Positions 1 through 8,499 of a DNA stretch of 64,000 bases are shown here, one piece after another. The number at the start of each line of letters is the position of its first letter. The first letter of the stretch is position 1. The translations under genes were made by a program, and so were the position numbers. The notes below the pieces were generated by a model that saw nothing but the letters and a program-made list of their open reading frames with translations, had not been told where the DNA came from and made no database searches. The DNA is from Leucobacter sp. G161 (lineage in GTDB: Bacteria; Actinomycetota; Actinomycetes; Actinomycetales; Microbacteriaceae), in NCBI RefSeq assembly GCF_001482305.1, contig NZ_LOHP01000001.1:22803-86802 (forward strand), in the 5' to 3' direction.

Positions 1-123
1 AAAATGGCGCGTACCCGCCGGCCTCTCCTCCCCGCTGTTGAAACTGCAATACACGCGTTCGACCCCAATTCCGGCTTGTCGGCCGATTCCAGCCAATCTG
101 ATGACCTCAGGAGGTTCTGGTGA
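1..123 (+). CDS. 3' end of an upstream gene of unknown function (partial)
   Basis: An open frame enters from the left edge and stops at TGA 121-123. Its last residues, about 40, include ETAIHAFDPNSG and end in DDLRRFW. An ATG lies at 4-6, so it could instead be a complete 39-codon ORF, but a gene tail is more natural because its TGA overlaps a GTG (120-122) that has a perfect AGGAGG five bases upstream, the usual layout of coupled genes. I do not recognise the peptide. If real, it would be the first gene of the CBASS-like operon that follows. Confidence 0.4.
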   Translation, partial: KMARTRRPLLPAVETAIHAFDPNSGLSADSSQSDDLRRFW

Positions 124-155
124 CCAAAGTGGCGACCTCCGTTGTTCATGATTAA
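109..155 (+). promoter_or_regulatory. Strong ribosome binding site and 11-codon ORF ahead of the SLATT gene
   Basis: AGGAGG at 109-114 is ideally placed for a GTG at 120, which overlaps the stop of the upstream frame. That GTG frame encodes only MTKVATSVVHD and stops at TAA 153-155, overlapping the in-frame ATG (148) of the SLATT gene. The SLATT start has no good Shine-Dalgarno of its own. Either translation reinitiates after a short leader, or a one-base error or frameshift has split the real N-terminus of the SLATT protein from its start site. Confidence 0.4.
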
Positions 156-906
156 TGATGAATCAACACTGTTGGACGCGACATTAAAGCTGCGTCACCA
201 GTGCGAGCTCCAGCCCAGAAACGAGAATGTCGGTGGTCGCATTGATACTCGAAGAGGAAGCATCCGCAGCCGAGTGCGCGAGCAGAAGGCTTCGAGCGAT
301 AGGAACAATTTGATTGACGAACGAGCAGCGGCGTCCGACCGAGAACCGTACCTACTCGCGCAGGTGCGCGAGTCATTCGGGCGGGTTGTGTACAGCCACA
401 AGACCCATGAAAAGCAGGCGGACATCTGCTTCGCCAAGCACCGGTGGCAGCAGAGCCTACTCATCGGTCTCACTGCGGTTAGCTCCGGTACTTTTCTTGC
501 CGCAGTATTGGGGCTCACTGGCGATCCAGTAGTGACGAGCATGGTGACCTCGTCCATCGCTCTGCTGGTGACCTGGATCAGCCTGGGCACGAAAACCTTT
601 CGGTTCGCCGACGAGTCCGACGAGCATCGGGCAATCGCCTCCCAGCTCTGGGATCTCCGAGAGTCGTACATCTCCCTGATCGCTGACCTCATGGCCGGCA
701 GCGTCTCGGAAGCCGAAGGTGGCCGGCGGCGTGATGAGCTCCAGGAAGAGGTGCGGGGCACCTATTCCAGCGCACCCAGGACCAGTCCTAAAGCCTTCGC
801 ACGTGCACAGGGTGGCCTCAAGAACAACGAAGAGATGACGTTTACGTCGCGTGAGATCGACCTGTTCCTCCCGGAAACACTCCGACTCGATGAGGGTGAG
901 GCCTGA
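148..906 (+). CDS. SLATT-domain membrane protein, predicted CBASS effector
   Basis: This roughly 252-residue protein matches the SLATT family, two-TM effectors found beside CD-NTase genes. SLATT effectors are thought to act in the membrane when the neighbouring enzyme makes a cyclic nucleotide, damaging the infected cell. The family-like core LLAQVRESFGRVVYSHKTHE sits at about residues 71-90, followed by two hydrophobic helices near 105-125 and 130-148 and a charged C-terminal helix region. The first 65 residues are polar and unrelated to anything I know. The next gene starts two bases after the stop, so the pair is surely one transcript. The start is uncertain: TTG 142 and ATG 148 are both in frame, but the strong RBS lies upstream in another frame. 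The family call is by motif and neighbour only. Confidence 0.75.
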   Translation: MINDESTLLDATLKLRHQCELQPRNENVGGRIDTRRGSIRSRVREQKASSDRNNLIDERAAASDREPYLLAQVRESFGRVVYSHKTHEKQADICFAKHRWQQSLLIGLTAVSSGTFLAAVLGLTGDPVVTSMVTSSIALLVTWISLGTKTFRFADESDEHRAIASQLWDLRESYISLIADLMAGSVSEAEGGRRRDELQEEVRGTYSSAPRTSPKAFARAQGGLKNNEEMTFTSREIDLFLPETLRLDEGEA

Positions 907-908
907 CC

Positions 909-2222
909 ATGAAAACGTCTGAGATCTTTGACACACTGCTCGAAAACCTCAAAGTCGGCGAGACATCTAGCATCGTCGCATCCCGTCGGGACGAGATAGT
1001 TAAGGCGCTTAACAAGGACTTCCGGGACAAGGATGGCTGTACTGATTACAAGCTCATGGTTGGTTCGTTCGGTCGGCATACCGCAATCAAGGGCGTGTCC
1101 GACCTCGACATGATCTTCATCCTCCCACCCGGGATTCGCTCAGCCTACGATGGCGACACCGGTCCACGTCGGATTCTAGAGCGCGTCCGCGATGACTTGA
1201 AAGCGCGGTACACGAAAACCGATGTCCGTGTCGACCAGTGCGTCGTCCGGGTGCAGTTCACCAGCAACGCCTTCAAATTCGAGATTCAGCCGGCGTTCGA
1301 GAATTCGGATGGCAGCTTCGACTACCCGGATACGAAGGCCGAGAGGTGGAAGGTCACTAAACCGCGCGAGGAGATCACGGCGACCAAGGAGTGTAACGAT
1401 CGCACCTCGGCGAACATGCGGCACCTTGCACGGATGGTGAGGGCTTGGAAGAACCAAAATGGCGTCAACATGGGTGGGTTGCTCATCGACACCCTCGTGC
1501 ACAGTTTCTTCTCCCAAACTGACGACTACGACTCGGCGGGAACTGGTTCCTTCGACCGGATGGTCCGAGACTTCTTCGAATTCCTTAAAAAGGAACCTGA
1601 CAAGGACTACTACCTTGCGCTGGGGAGCAACCAGCGCGTCGCGGTGAAGGCTCGGTTCCAGCCAAAGGCAAAGAAAGCTTACAACCGCTGCCTCGAAGCG
1701 ATCGAGGACGCTGGTAAGGCGTCGGCCAATAAGAAGTGGCGAGAGGTCTTCGGGACCTCCGTGCTACTCTCCACGAGCACGAGCGAGGCTTCGCGGTCGT
1801 TCACGAACACCGAGCAATTCATCGAGAGTTGGTACCCCGTGGATATCTCTGAGGACGTCACCATCGACTGCGAAGTGACGCAGGACGGCTGGAGGCCCAC
1901 CAGGCTCCGGGAGATGTTGCGAACGGGTTCCCTGCTCAAAGCGGACAGGAGTCTGACCTTCCGCCTCGTCGGATGCACCGTCGCTGAGCCGTACGAACTT
2001 AAGTGGAAAGTGGTCAACCGGGGAACGGAGGCCGAGCGGCGCGACAAGATCCGGGGCCAGATCGTCGACTCGAGCAGACCAGGCGTCCGGATCGAGCACT
2101 CCGACTTCAAGGGCGAACACGTCGTGGAGTGCTACGTCGTCAAGGCTGGGGTTGTTGTCGCCCGGGACCGCATCGACGTTCCGATTAGCAACACGAGCGC
2201 CAAGGCACCGAGTATCACTTGA
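909..2222 (+). CDS. CD-NTase (SMODS nucleotidyltransferase) with AGS-C sensor domain, CBASS
   Basis: This 437-residue nucleotidyltransferase is predicted to make a cyclic di- or trinucleotide second messenger after phage infection, activating the SLATT protein. The polymerase-beta-like motif GSFGRHT (52-58) is followed by DLD (65-67), which binds the metals. The third acidic position appears as FEIQPAF (124-130), with Glu where many relatives have Asp; the same QP context is seen in other CD-NTases. A helical middle leads to a C-terminal region (about 310-430) with PYELKWKVVNRGTEA and RPGVRIEHSDFKGEH, typical of the AGS-C sensor domain. It lies two bases after the SLATT gene. No Cap2/Cap3 or HORMA/TRIP13 genes are visible, which fits a short type I CBASS, although a gene may lie off the left edge. 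The product nucleotide cannot be read from the sequence. Confidence 0.85.
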   Translation: MKTSEIFDTLLENLKVGETSSIVASRRDEIVKALNKDFRDKDGCTDYKLMVGSFGRHTAIKGVSDLDMIFILPPGIRSAYDGDTGPRRILERVRDDLKARYTKTDVRVDQCVVRVQFTSNAFKFEIQPAFENSDGSFDYPDTKAERWKVTKPREEITATKECNDRTSANMRHLARMVRAWKNQNGVNMGGLLIDTLVHSFFSQTDDYDSAGTGSFDRMVRDFFEFLKKEPDKDYYLALGSNQRVAVKARFQPKAKKAYNRCLEAIEDAGKASANKKWREVFGTSVLLSTSTSEASRSFTNTEQFIESWYPVDISEDVTIDCEVTQDGWRPTRLREMLRTGSLLKADRSLTFRLVGCTVAEPYELKWKVVNRGTEAERRDKIRGQIVDSSRPGVRIEHSDFKGEHVVECYVVKAGVVVARDRIDVPISNTSAKAPSIT

Positions 2223-2401
2223 TGAGCGAGTGGGATCTGGAGCAATCCGCTGGAGTAAGCGCGCCGCGAATCTTGACCTGGGGACGGTGACCTCGAGTTG
2301 GGGCTGGGCCATGCGGGCGGATCGGTTCCGAGGCCAGTAGTTAGCCATGACACAGTTGGCCGCCGGGAGCAGGATGGAACCGATTGGGTCATGCAGTCCG
2401 A

Positions 2402-3244
2402 TTACAGCGACGCGTAGTACCTCTGGTACGCGAGAAGCTTCTCGTGCAGATCAAACCCGGCGTCGCCGAGTTCATTAGTCATCGCCGTGTGCTGCTTGTA
2501 TGCCGCATCCGTGACGTGACGGTCGAGCTTCGTGTTGAAGTGATCCCCGTCCGTCGAAGCAACACGCATGAACTTCAAACGCCAGGTTCGGGCTGCTTCC
2601 GCGAGCTGACCGAAGTGTCGTTCTAGCTCAGCGTTCCGCGCAGCTCGAATCACAGGCAGCTCTGAGAGCTCGTCAATCAGTCGGACGGGGCCCTGTGGAA
2701 TCTGGTATGGGAAGAAGGAGCCGAGCATCGTCAGCAGCTCGCCGTCGGACGCATACTCGAAAAGATGTCGGGCAAGGTCGCGATCGGGCTCGCTCAATGC
2801 AGCAGACGCAGATCGAAGGCTTTCCAGTGCAGCCCTCGTTTCTGCCGCATCAGCCTCCGCTGCGGCAGCTGCAACCCTGTCTGTCTCCGTTTGTTCAACC
2901 GCAGCACGGGCCATGGCTTTCGCCTTTTCGGCGTCTGACTTTGCGGCATCGGCGTCAGCCCTAGCTTTGTTCAGGCCTTCAGTCGTCTGTCTAGCTTTCT
3001 CGACTTCGGTGACGATCGTTTCGTCGGCGATTACTATCTCTTCCTTCGCAGCGGTGACTCGAGCGATCAATAGCATCACGGCCGCAACGAGCGCAGCGAC
3101 AACCAACCAAGGTAACCAGATCGCGTTGCTATTGACCCAGGTGACGACAGGAAGCACAGCGACGAGGATCGTCGCAAGTGTCGCAATTGCCCCCAGGACG
3201 ATGAAGAGCGGTCCGAAAGCATACTTTTTCCTCGCCGGTAACAT
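2402..3244 (-). CDS. Two-TM membrane-anchored coiled-coil protein of unknown function
   Basis: This 280-residue protein faces the CBASS pair tail to tail. Two hydrophobic helices near the N-terminus (about 11-35 and 42-62) are followed by an Ala/Glu/Lys-rich stretch (about 64-150, with runs such as AKSDAEKAKAMARAA) that should form a long coiled coil. A compact C-terminal domain (about 155-280, including LFEYASDGELLTMLGSFFPY) completes it. No catalytic motif is visible. The plan of membrane anchor, coiled coil and globular sensor-like tail, with the defence neighbour, makes an immune or stress role possible, but that is inference. The ATG at 3244 has no clear Shine-Dalgarno. It could equally be an ordinary envelope protein of an integrated island. 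Confidence 0.6.
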   Translation of the reverse strand: MLPARKKYAFGPLFIVLGAIATLATILVAVLPVVTWVNSNAIWLPWLVVAALVAAVMLLIARVTAAKEEIVIADETIVTEVEKARQTTEGLNKARADADAAKSDAEKAKAMARAAVEQTETDRVAAAAAEADAAETRAALESLRSASAALSEPDRDLARHLFEYASDGELLTMLGSFFPYQIPQGPVRLIDELSELPVIRAARNAELERHFGQLAEAARTWRLKFMRVASTDGDHFNTKLDRHVTDAAYKQHTAMTNELGDAGFDLHEKLLAYQRYYASL

Positions 3245-3576
3245 GCCACGAGACTATCGCGGGCTCGACGGTTAGATCGGGAACCCGCAGCCCTACAACA
3301 CTCGCTGTCGGTAAAGTCGGCGACCCATAGCGCACGAACGAGTGGGCCGAACGGAACAGGCCTGGCGTCAGGCGTATCCGACTAGTTGGCGCTCACTTTG
3401 CTGGCGGCCACCTGCCTGTTGGCTCCCTCTCCGAGCTTCATGAAGAGCAGAGATTCTTGGGGGCTCTGAAGGTTTCATGGACTCCTGTCCGCCAGCCACG
3501 AGCGACCAGCTAGAAGGAAATGGCGAGCATAGACGGGTTTCTCCGTGAGGAAAAGAATGCGCACGCAGGTGCCTGC
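3245..3576. other. Intergenic stretch, no gene seen
   Basis: About 330 bases separate the coiled-coil membrane gene from the crotonase-like gene. Short open frames here have no ribosome binding sites, recognisable motifs or coding-like codon use. I see no hairpin terminator, tRNA or obvious attachment-site repeat. It probably holds the promoter of the leftward coiled-coil gene and the trailer of the TRAP operon. Confidence 0.4.
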
Positions 3577-5370
3577 TTATCCGTCAGAGATGACCTCGCC
3601 GACGTCGAAGCGTTCCCCGTGCTGGTGCTTGAGTTCATTCGAACGGCGCCGAAACCCAGTTGTGCCATCTTGATACTGAGTGGCAAACCGCACTGCGCCC
3701 CCGGTCCACACCGGATAGCCCACGGCGAGAAAAGAAGCGATATTCGCTTCGGCAGTGGAACCAATATTGCCCTCGGAGACTGCCTTCAACGCGGTAATTG
3801 CCGCTGCAAAGAGCAGTCTGTCTTCGGCGTCAGAAGCCACGCATGGGGAGAGAAGCGCAGTGTTTTGAGCCTGAGGATCAGTTGGGGACGTCGGTAGCCA
3901 GACTGCGGATTCCCCTGAGAAGCCAGCGGCTGAAACTACCTGGTGAAGGTCTTCCAGAGTCAAGCCCTCGCTCATGAGCGCTTGCGACTCGCTGTGGAGG
4001 CGGTTTATAAGTCGTTCGCCAAAAGACTCGGGAGTGTTCTTCGTGAGAATTGCTTGTTTGTTGAGTGCATCGGCAAGATCGTAGGCGAGTCCGATCGCTC
4101 GCTGATCAGAGTCAGGAGTCTCGACGATCTGCAGCAGCCTGAAGTTCTCAACCGGAGAGAAGAGCAGAAGCTGCGTAGAGGCAGTATCGGGGGCACCGTT
4201 TCCGATACTGATCTGATACGAAATGGTCCTCTCCCTGGATTTCTGTCCCGCCATGCCTCGGGGCGGCAACTCAGTGAGAGACATCTGTGCATCGTCACTA
4301 CCTGACGTACCTGTGCGCACCTCGACTCCGGCTTTCTCCAGGGCATGCCTCAGCAGGGTCGCCGAGTGCCCGGTGCCTGTGAGTCGAACTCGTACAAGGC
4401 GACGTGGGGCGAAACCTACTGGGCGTTTCACACCACGGGAAACCGCGGAGGAGTCGAAGAACAGTGCGTGAATCATGTTCTTGGTGACTTGCCCGGTGGC
4501 GACTCGAATGAGATATCGACTCTCGATGTGCAATGCAACATCGATACCTGTAGCCGCTCCCTCTGCTGCAGCGATGATTGCGGCAGCAGGCGCGGGGAAT
4601 CGTGGGCGCAGAGCGGCGTCGGCGAGTGGTTCCGGAAGACTACGACGCAGTTCATCTGCGTCGTAGATCCCGCCTGGGAGCTCAAAGCCTGGCAGATCCC
4701 AGGCTTTCGCTGGAGCAGGATTCTTACGAATCCATTCGAGAGCCCGCGGCCGCAGCTCCGCGATAGTGTCCACCACCTCGTCAACGAGGCCGAGCTCATG
4801 TGCTTCAGCAACGGTGAAACGCGTGGCAGGCAGCACGATCTTGTAGAGCGCCTGTTTCAGTCCGAACATATAGACGGCCCGGGTGAGCCCACCTGCGCCT
4901 GGCAATAGTCCAAAGCCAATCTCGGGCAGCCCAATCTTGCTGTCCTTCACATCCGCAGCGATTCGGTAGTGCGTTGCGAGAGCAAACTCGAGACCACCGC
5001 CGAGCGCCGACCCGTTGATAGTGGAGACCACCGGTATCCCGAGGGTCTCCAGCGCTCTGAAGTGCCTTTTCACCGCGTCAATGGACTCGACCTGTTCTTC
5101 CGTGTGTTCCGCGGTGTAAGAAGCAAGCCTATTCAGATCGCCGCCTGCCAGGAAAGACTTTTTGGCCGAGGCCAGAATGACGCCGCTTGTCTGGTCTACC
5201 TCTTCGTGGAGTCGATCCACCACCGCCCCGAGGGCGGCTTCGAAAGGTTCGTCCATGACGTTTACTGGGCCGTGCGGATTGTCGAGAGTGAGGGTAACGA
5301 TTCCTTCGCTATTTCGCTCGTACCTGATCGCTCCGGAAGTGCTCGTGATACCGGAATCTTTACTGTTCAT
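3577..5370 (-). CDS. Enoyl-CoA hydratase/3-hydroxyacyl-CoA dehydrogenase-like protein with decayed dehydrogenase half
   Basis: This 597-residue protein has the layout of FadB/FadJ multifunctional beta-oxidation enzymes but is over 100 residues short. The N-terminal crotonase domain (about 15-200) looks active: AGGDLN (75-80) and GGGLE (124-128) form the oxyanion hole, and E128 and E150 (in LPEIGFG) match the two catalytic glutamates. The dehydrogenase part looks broken: the NAD Rossmann motif reads GTGHSA (332-337), the domain is shortened, and the catalytic His of the usual HFF-P motif is Leu (LLLFSPVENF, 401-410). The gene is last in the TRAP-transporter operon, 157 bases downstream of the M subunit. 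It probably hydrates an enoyl-CoA or is a hydratase/isomerase only. The remainder keeps some family helices, so a structural role is possible. Confidence 0.75.
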   Translation of the reverse strand: MNSKDSGITSTSGAIRYERNSEGIVTLTLDNPHGPVNVMDEPFEAALGAVVDRLHEEVDQTSGVILASAKKSFLAGGDLNRLASYTAEHTEEQVESIDAVKRHFRALETLGIPVVSTINGSALGGGLEFALATHYRIAADVKDSKIGLPEIGFGLLPGAGGLTRAVYMFGLKQALYKIVLPATRFTVAEAHELGLVDEVVDTIAELRPRALEWIRKNPAPAKAWDLPGFELPGGIYDADELRRSLPEPLADAALRPRFPAPAAAIIAAAEGAATGIDVALHIESRYLIRVATGQVTKNMIHALFFDSSAVSRGVKRPVGFAPRRLVRVRLTGTGHSATLLRHALEKAGVEVRTGTSGSDDAQMSLTELPPRGMAGQKSRERTISYQISIGNGAPDTASTQLLLFSPVENFRLLQIVETPDSDQRAIGLAYDLADALNKQAILTKNTPESFGERLINRLHSESQALMSEGLTLEDLHQVVSAAGFSGESAVWLPTSPTDPQAQNTALLSPCVASDAEDRLLFAAAITALKAVSEGNIGSTAEANIASFLAVGYPVWTGGAVRFATQYQDGTTGFRRRSNELKHQHGERFDVGEVISDG

Positions 5371-5527
5371 GCTGGGTCACCTTGAAATATCCCGCGATAC
5401 GGCGATACCGCGATGAGAAGTAATGCAAAAAATGAGTCGTACGGGCCAAAGCCCGGTGGTAGGCGCAGCTCGCTGACGGCCGAAGCCTGCTGTCCGTCGA
5501 ACTGCGACGCTGACTTATTGAGCGGAT

Positions 5528-6937
5528 CTACATGATCGAGGGCAGCCATGTAGCCAGCACGGGGAAGGTGAGAACCAGCGCAACGACGGTGATATCGGAG
5601 ATGAAGAACGGTACTACCGACATAAATATTGACTTCATTGGGACCCCGGGCGGCACGAACTTCCGCATGACGAAGAGCGACATCCCAAGTGGCGGAGTGA
5701 TGGTGCCGATCTGAATCGAAATGATCATTGCAATTCCGAATGCCAGAGGGTCGATTCCTGCGGCGGTGACAATCGGCATGAACAGCGGGATCGTGATCAA
5801 CAGTAGCGACACGGACTCGAGGAACAATCCAAGCACGATGACGATGAGCACCATGATGATGACGAGGAGCAGCGAGTTATTGGTTGCTCCGGTAATCACG
5901 CCTACGAACCAGCGAACGAGGCCGCTGCCGGACATGACTCTGGCGTAGATGCTCGCGCCAACTACCAGGAAGAAGATCATGCCTGTGTTGAGTAACGCGT
6001 GATAGAGCGAGCGATAGAGCGCTTCCCAGTTGAGGCTCTTCGTGCTGATGGCGGCAAGGAGCGTGAGAACGACACCGATTGCGGCTGCCTCAGAAGTGGT
6101 AGCTATTCCCGAGAGGATGCTTCCTAGCGTTGCGACGATGATCACAAACAACCAGCAGGATGCCGCAACGACTTGGCTTTTCGAGGGGCTAGCCTGATCA
6201 GTGATGCTGACAACGTGTGTCGGCACGCCAGAAGCACTCAGGGTACCGGTGGGCACCTCAGTATGGCCGCTTCGTTCGGAGGGACGTCTCCACGCCTCGA
6301 TGTAACCGTGGTCGCTAGCGGGGTCACGTTTCACAATGGTCTTTACAACCAGCGCATAGCCCACTGCCATCAAAAGCCCTGGCACTACGCCAGCGATGAG
6401 CAGTGGTCCAACCGGAACTCCTGCGGTGGAACCCCAAACAATCACTACGGCGCTGGGCGGCAACACCATAGCGAGACCCCCGGCAGCCAAAACAGACCCC
6501 GAGGCCAGTTTTGGCGAGTACCCCCTGCGCTGCATTTCAGGAATGAGTGATCCTCCGAGGACGGCAGTCGAAGCAACTGCCGAACCGGAGAGCACTCCCA
6601 TGAGGCCACCGCCAAACACTGCTAGGAATGCGAGGCGACCTTTGACGTTGCTCAGCATCTGGTCGAGGCCGCTGATAGCGGTGAGCATGAGACCGGAACG
6701 AAACAGGACTTCACCCATCAAGATGAATAAGGGGATGGCGACGAGCGTAAAGGTGGATACGCTCGTCACAGCTGCGATAGCAGCCATTTGCAGACCAGAG
6801 GCTGCCCCGAAAAGGAGCATTGCACCGCCGGCGGACACGACCAGCAGAGCCACGCCTATCGGAAACCGGGCGAGCAACATGACCGCCAGCCCGCCGAACA
6901 TGAATAGTACCCATACCCAAATTGGAAGAGTTGTCAT
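5528..6937 (-). CDS. TRAP transporter large permease (DctM family)
   Basis: This 469-residue integral membrane protein is the ion-coupled transport subunit of a tripartite ATP-independent periplasmic (TRAP) transporter. It has about a dozen hydrophobic segments with family features such as GGGLMGVLSGSAVASTAVLG, LPPSAVVIVWG and TPPLGMSLFVM. It works with the small Q subunit, whose stop overlaps its start by four bases (ATGA), and the lipoprotein binding subunit upstream. A hydrophilic loop at about 210-255 is a little longer than usual. In an organism with one membrane the binding protein is lipid-anchored, as seen here. The substrate is not evident, but the linked CoA ligase and hydratase argue for a carboxylate. 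Confidence 0.9.
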   Translation of the reverse strand: MTTLPIWVWVLFMFGGLAVMLLARFPIGVALLVVSAGGAMLLFGAASGLQMAAIAAVTSVSTFTLVAIPLFILMGEVLFRSGLMLTAISGLDQMLSNVKGRLAFLAVFGGGLMGVLSGSAVASTAVLGGSLIPEMQRRGYSPKLASGSVLAAGGLAMVLPPSAVVIVWGSTAGVPVGPLLIAGVVPGLLMAVGYALVVKTIVKRDPASDHGYIEAWRRPSERSGHTEVPTGTLSASGVPTHVVSITDQASPSKSQVVAASCWLFVIIVATLGSILSGIATTSEAAAIGVVLTLLAAISTKSLNWEALYRSLYHALLNTGMIFFLVVGASIYARVMSGSGLVRWFVGVITGATNNSLLLVIIMVLIVIVLGLFLESVSLLLITIPLFMPIVTAAGIDPLAFGIAMIISIQIGTITPPLGMSLFVMRKFVPPGVPMKSIFMSVVPFFISDITVVALVLTFPVLATWLPSIM

Positions 6938-7452
6938 TCTGATAGCTCCTCGCTGCTGTCATCGGCGTCAAGGACGGTTTGCCTCCGCAGCAGCGTGAGG
7001 GCGAACGTGGTCAGGCCAATCGCAAGGGCGAGCATCGGAATCCAACGTGGCGGGCCACTATTTGATCCAATCCTGATCCCGAGATCCACATCGTTCAAGA
7101 ACTGCCTGAATACGACGACTGCGAAGGCGCCGAGCACGAAGGCTGAGATGAGCGTGGAGAGTCTGCCTGCGAGAATCTTGCCTCTACGAGCTGCGGCCGG
7201 AAGAACCTCCATGCGTACATGGCCGTTGTGAAGCATGACGAAAGCCAGCGATAGAAACACAGTGAGGCCCATCGCAACTTCGCTGCTGCCAAAAAGGAAC
7301 GCAGAGGGTTGCGACAGTACTTTCCGGTAGTACACGCCGAGGGCTGTGGCCACCAACATGTAGACAAAACAAGCGCCTGCGATGACTGCAGTGCCGCGTG
7401 CGAGCCACGCCACACCAACGTCATAAGCTGCGCTGAAACCGCGCCTGGACAT
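6934..7452 (-). CDS. TRAP transporter small permease (DctQ family)
   Basis: This 172-residue protein has four hydrophobic helices and the typical DctQ pattern: a long first helix, YYRKVL before the second, the conserved LAFVMLHNGHVRME segment in the middle, and a final helix close to the C-terminus. It stabilises or couples the large subunit, with which it overlaps by four bases, so the two are translationally coupled. The binding-protein gene ends nine bases upstream. Size and topology are normal for the family. Confidence 0.85.
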   Translation of the reverse strand: MSRRGFSAAYDVGVAWLARGTAVIAGACFVYMLVATALGVYYRKVLSQPSAFLFGSSEVAMGLTVFLSLAFVMLHNGHVRMEVLPAAARRGKILAGRLSTLISAFVLGAFAVVVFRQFLNDVDLGIRIGSNSGPPRWIPMLALAIGLTTFALTLLRRQTVLDADDSSEELSE

Positions 7453-7461
7453 GCTGTGGTG

Positions 7462-8499
7462 CTACTTAATCCCGTAGATTTCTGCGAGAGGCATGGATTC
7501 CGGGCTGCGGGACAGGAGATCATCCCACGCGCCATTCACCACGATCTCCGTAATCCTGGCGGATTCTGAGCTCGAGGGCGTGACGATCTCGATCCCGTCA
7601 GCCTCGAAGTCCGCTAACTGGCCTTCCACTAGCGGGAGGAATATGTCCCCGAGTTTTCCTTCAGTGGTCACGATCGCCTGATTGATCGCGTCTTGCGTCG
7701 CTGGCTCCAAGCTGTCCCATTTCGCGAGGTTCATCACGATGGGGTAGGCGCCACTCATGAGTTCAACGTTCAGGGTCGCGACTACGGCCTCCTTCAGCCC
7801 GAGACCTTCTACGCCGAAGTTGCCAGCGATAAATCCGTCAGTTGTGCCACGGTCCATCGCGTTGTACACCTCGGAGATTGGGAGATTGACGGACTGCCCA
7901 CCAAGTCCTTCTATCGCGGGCATCTGTGAAGCAGATCCTCGGATGAGGAAGCCGTCTAGGTCGATATTGTTTGGGTCGAGAGACTTGTACTTTTCGCCCA
8001 ACTGCATCTGCGCACCGTAGTGCTCGAGCCCCTGCCCGACGAGCTTGAGCCCATTGTCTGCGTGCATCGAATCGAGAATCTCGAAAGCGCCATTCTCACG
8101 ATCCTCGAGTGGGCTGGTGGTCGCCAGGCCCATGACGTCAGCAAACTGCAGAAGGTGTGAATAGTAGCAGGAGCACAAGCTGGACATGTCCACCGCACCG
8201 GACATCACAGCCTCTGCCTGCTCCGTCCCCGGAATGGTTTCTGGGCCGCCCATGTACTCAATGGTGATCCAGGGGGCGTTCTCGCTGAGCTCGTCAACGA
8301 ATGACCAAAAGCCGAGGTGTTCATTTGCGTCACGTACTTGAGCAGTCATTGCGCGGATAGTGACGGGGCTGGGTTCATCCGCAGAAGCACCGTCGTTGGT
8401 GCTCGCAGGAGACGGGCTCCCGCTGCAGCCGACGAGCGCGAGCGAGAGCCCTGCTGCTATTGCTGTGATGCGAAGGAGTTGCCTACGAGGGGAGTTCAT
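7462..8499 (-). CDS. TRAP transporter substrate-binding lipoprotein (DctP family)
   Basis: This 345-residue protein starts with a positively charged signal sequence and a lipobox, LVGC, at about residues 22-25, so it should be cleaved by signal peptidase II and lipid-anchored outside the cell. The mature part follows the DctP/TAXI-like binding fold: ITIEYMGGPETIPGTEQAEAV early, then LKLVGQGLEHYGAQ, QSVNLPISEVYNAMDRGTTDG and the final segment with ITEIVVNGAWDDL. It is the first gene of the leftward TRAP operon, and its promoter should lie in the AT-rich region 8500-8863 shared with the divergent CoA ligase. The ligand is unknown, probably an organic acid. Confidence 0.85.
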   Translation of the reverse strand: MNSPRRQLLRITAIAAGLSLALVGCSGSPSPASTNDGASADEPSPVTIRAMTAQVRDANEHLGFWSFVDELSENAPWITIEYMGGPETIPGTEQAEAVMSGAVDMSSLCSCYYSHLLQFADVMGLATTSPLEDRENGAFEILDSMHADNGLKLVGQGLEHYGAQMQLGEKYKSLDPNNIDLDGFLIRGSASQMPAIEGLGGQSVNLPISEVYNAMDRGTTDGFIAGNFGVEGLGLKEAVVATLNVELMSGAYPIVMNLAKWDSLEPATQDAINQAIVTTEGKLGDIFLPLVEGQLADFEADGIEIVTPSSSESARITEIVVNGAWDDLLSRSPESMPLAEIYGIK

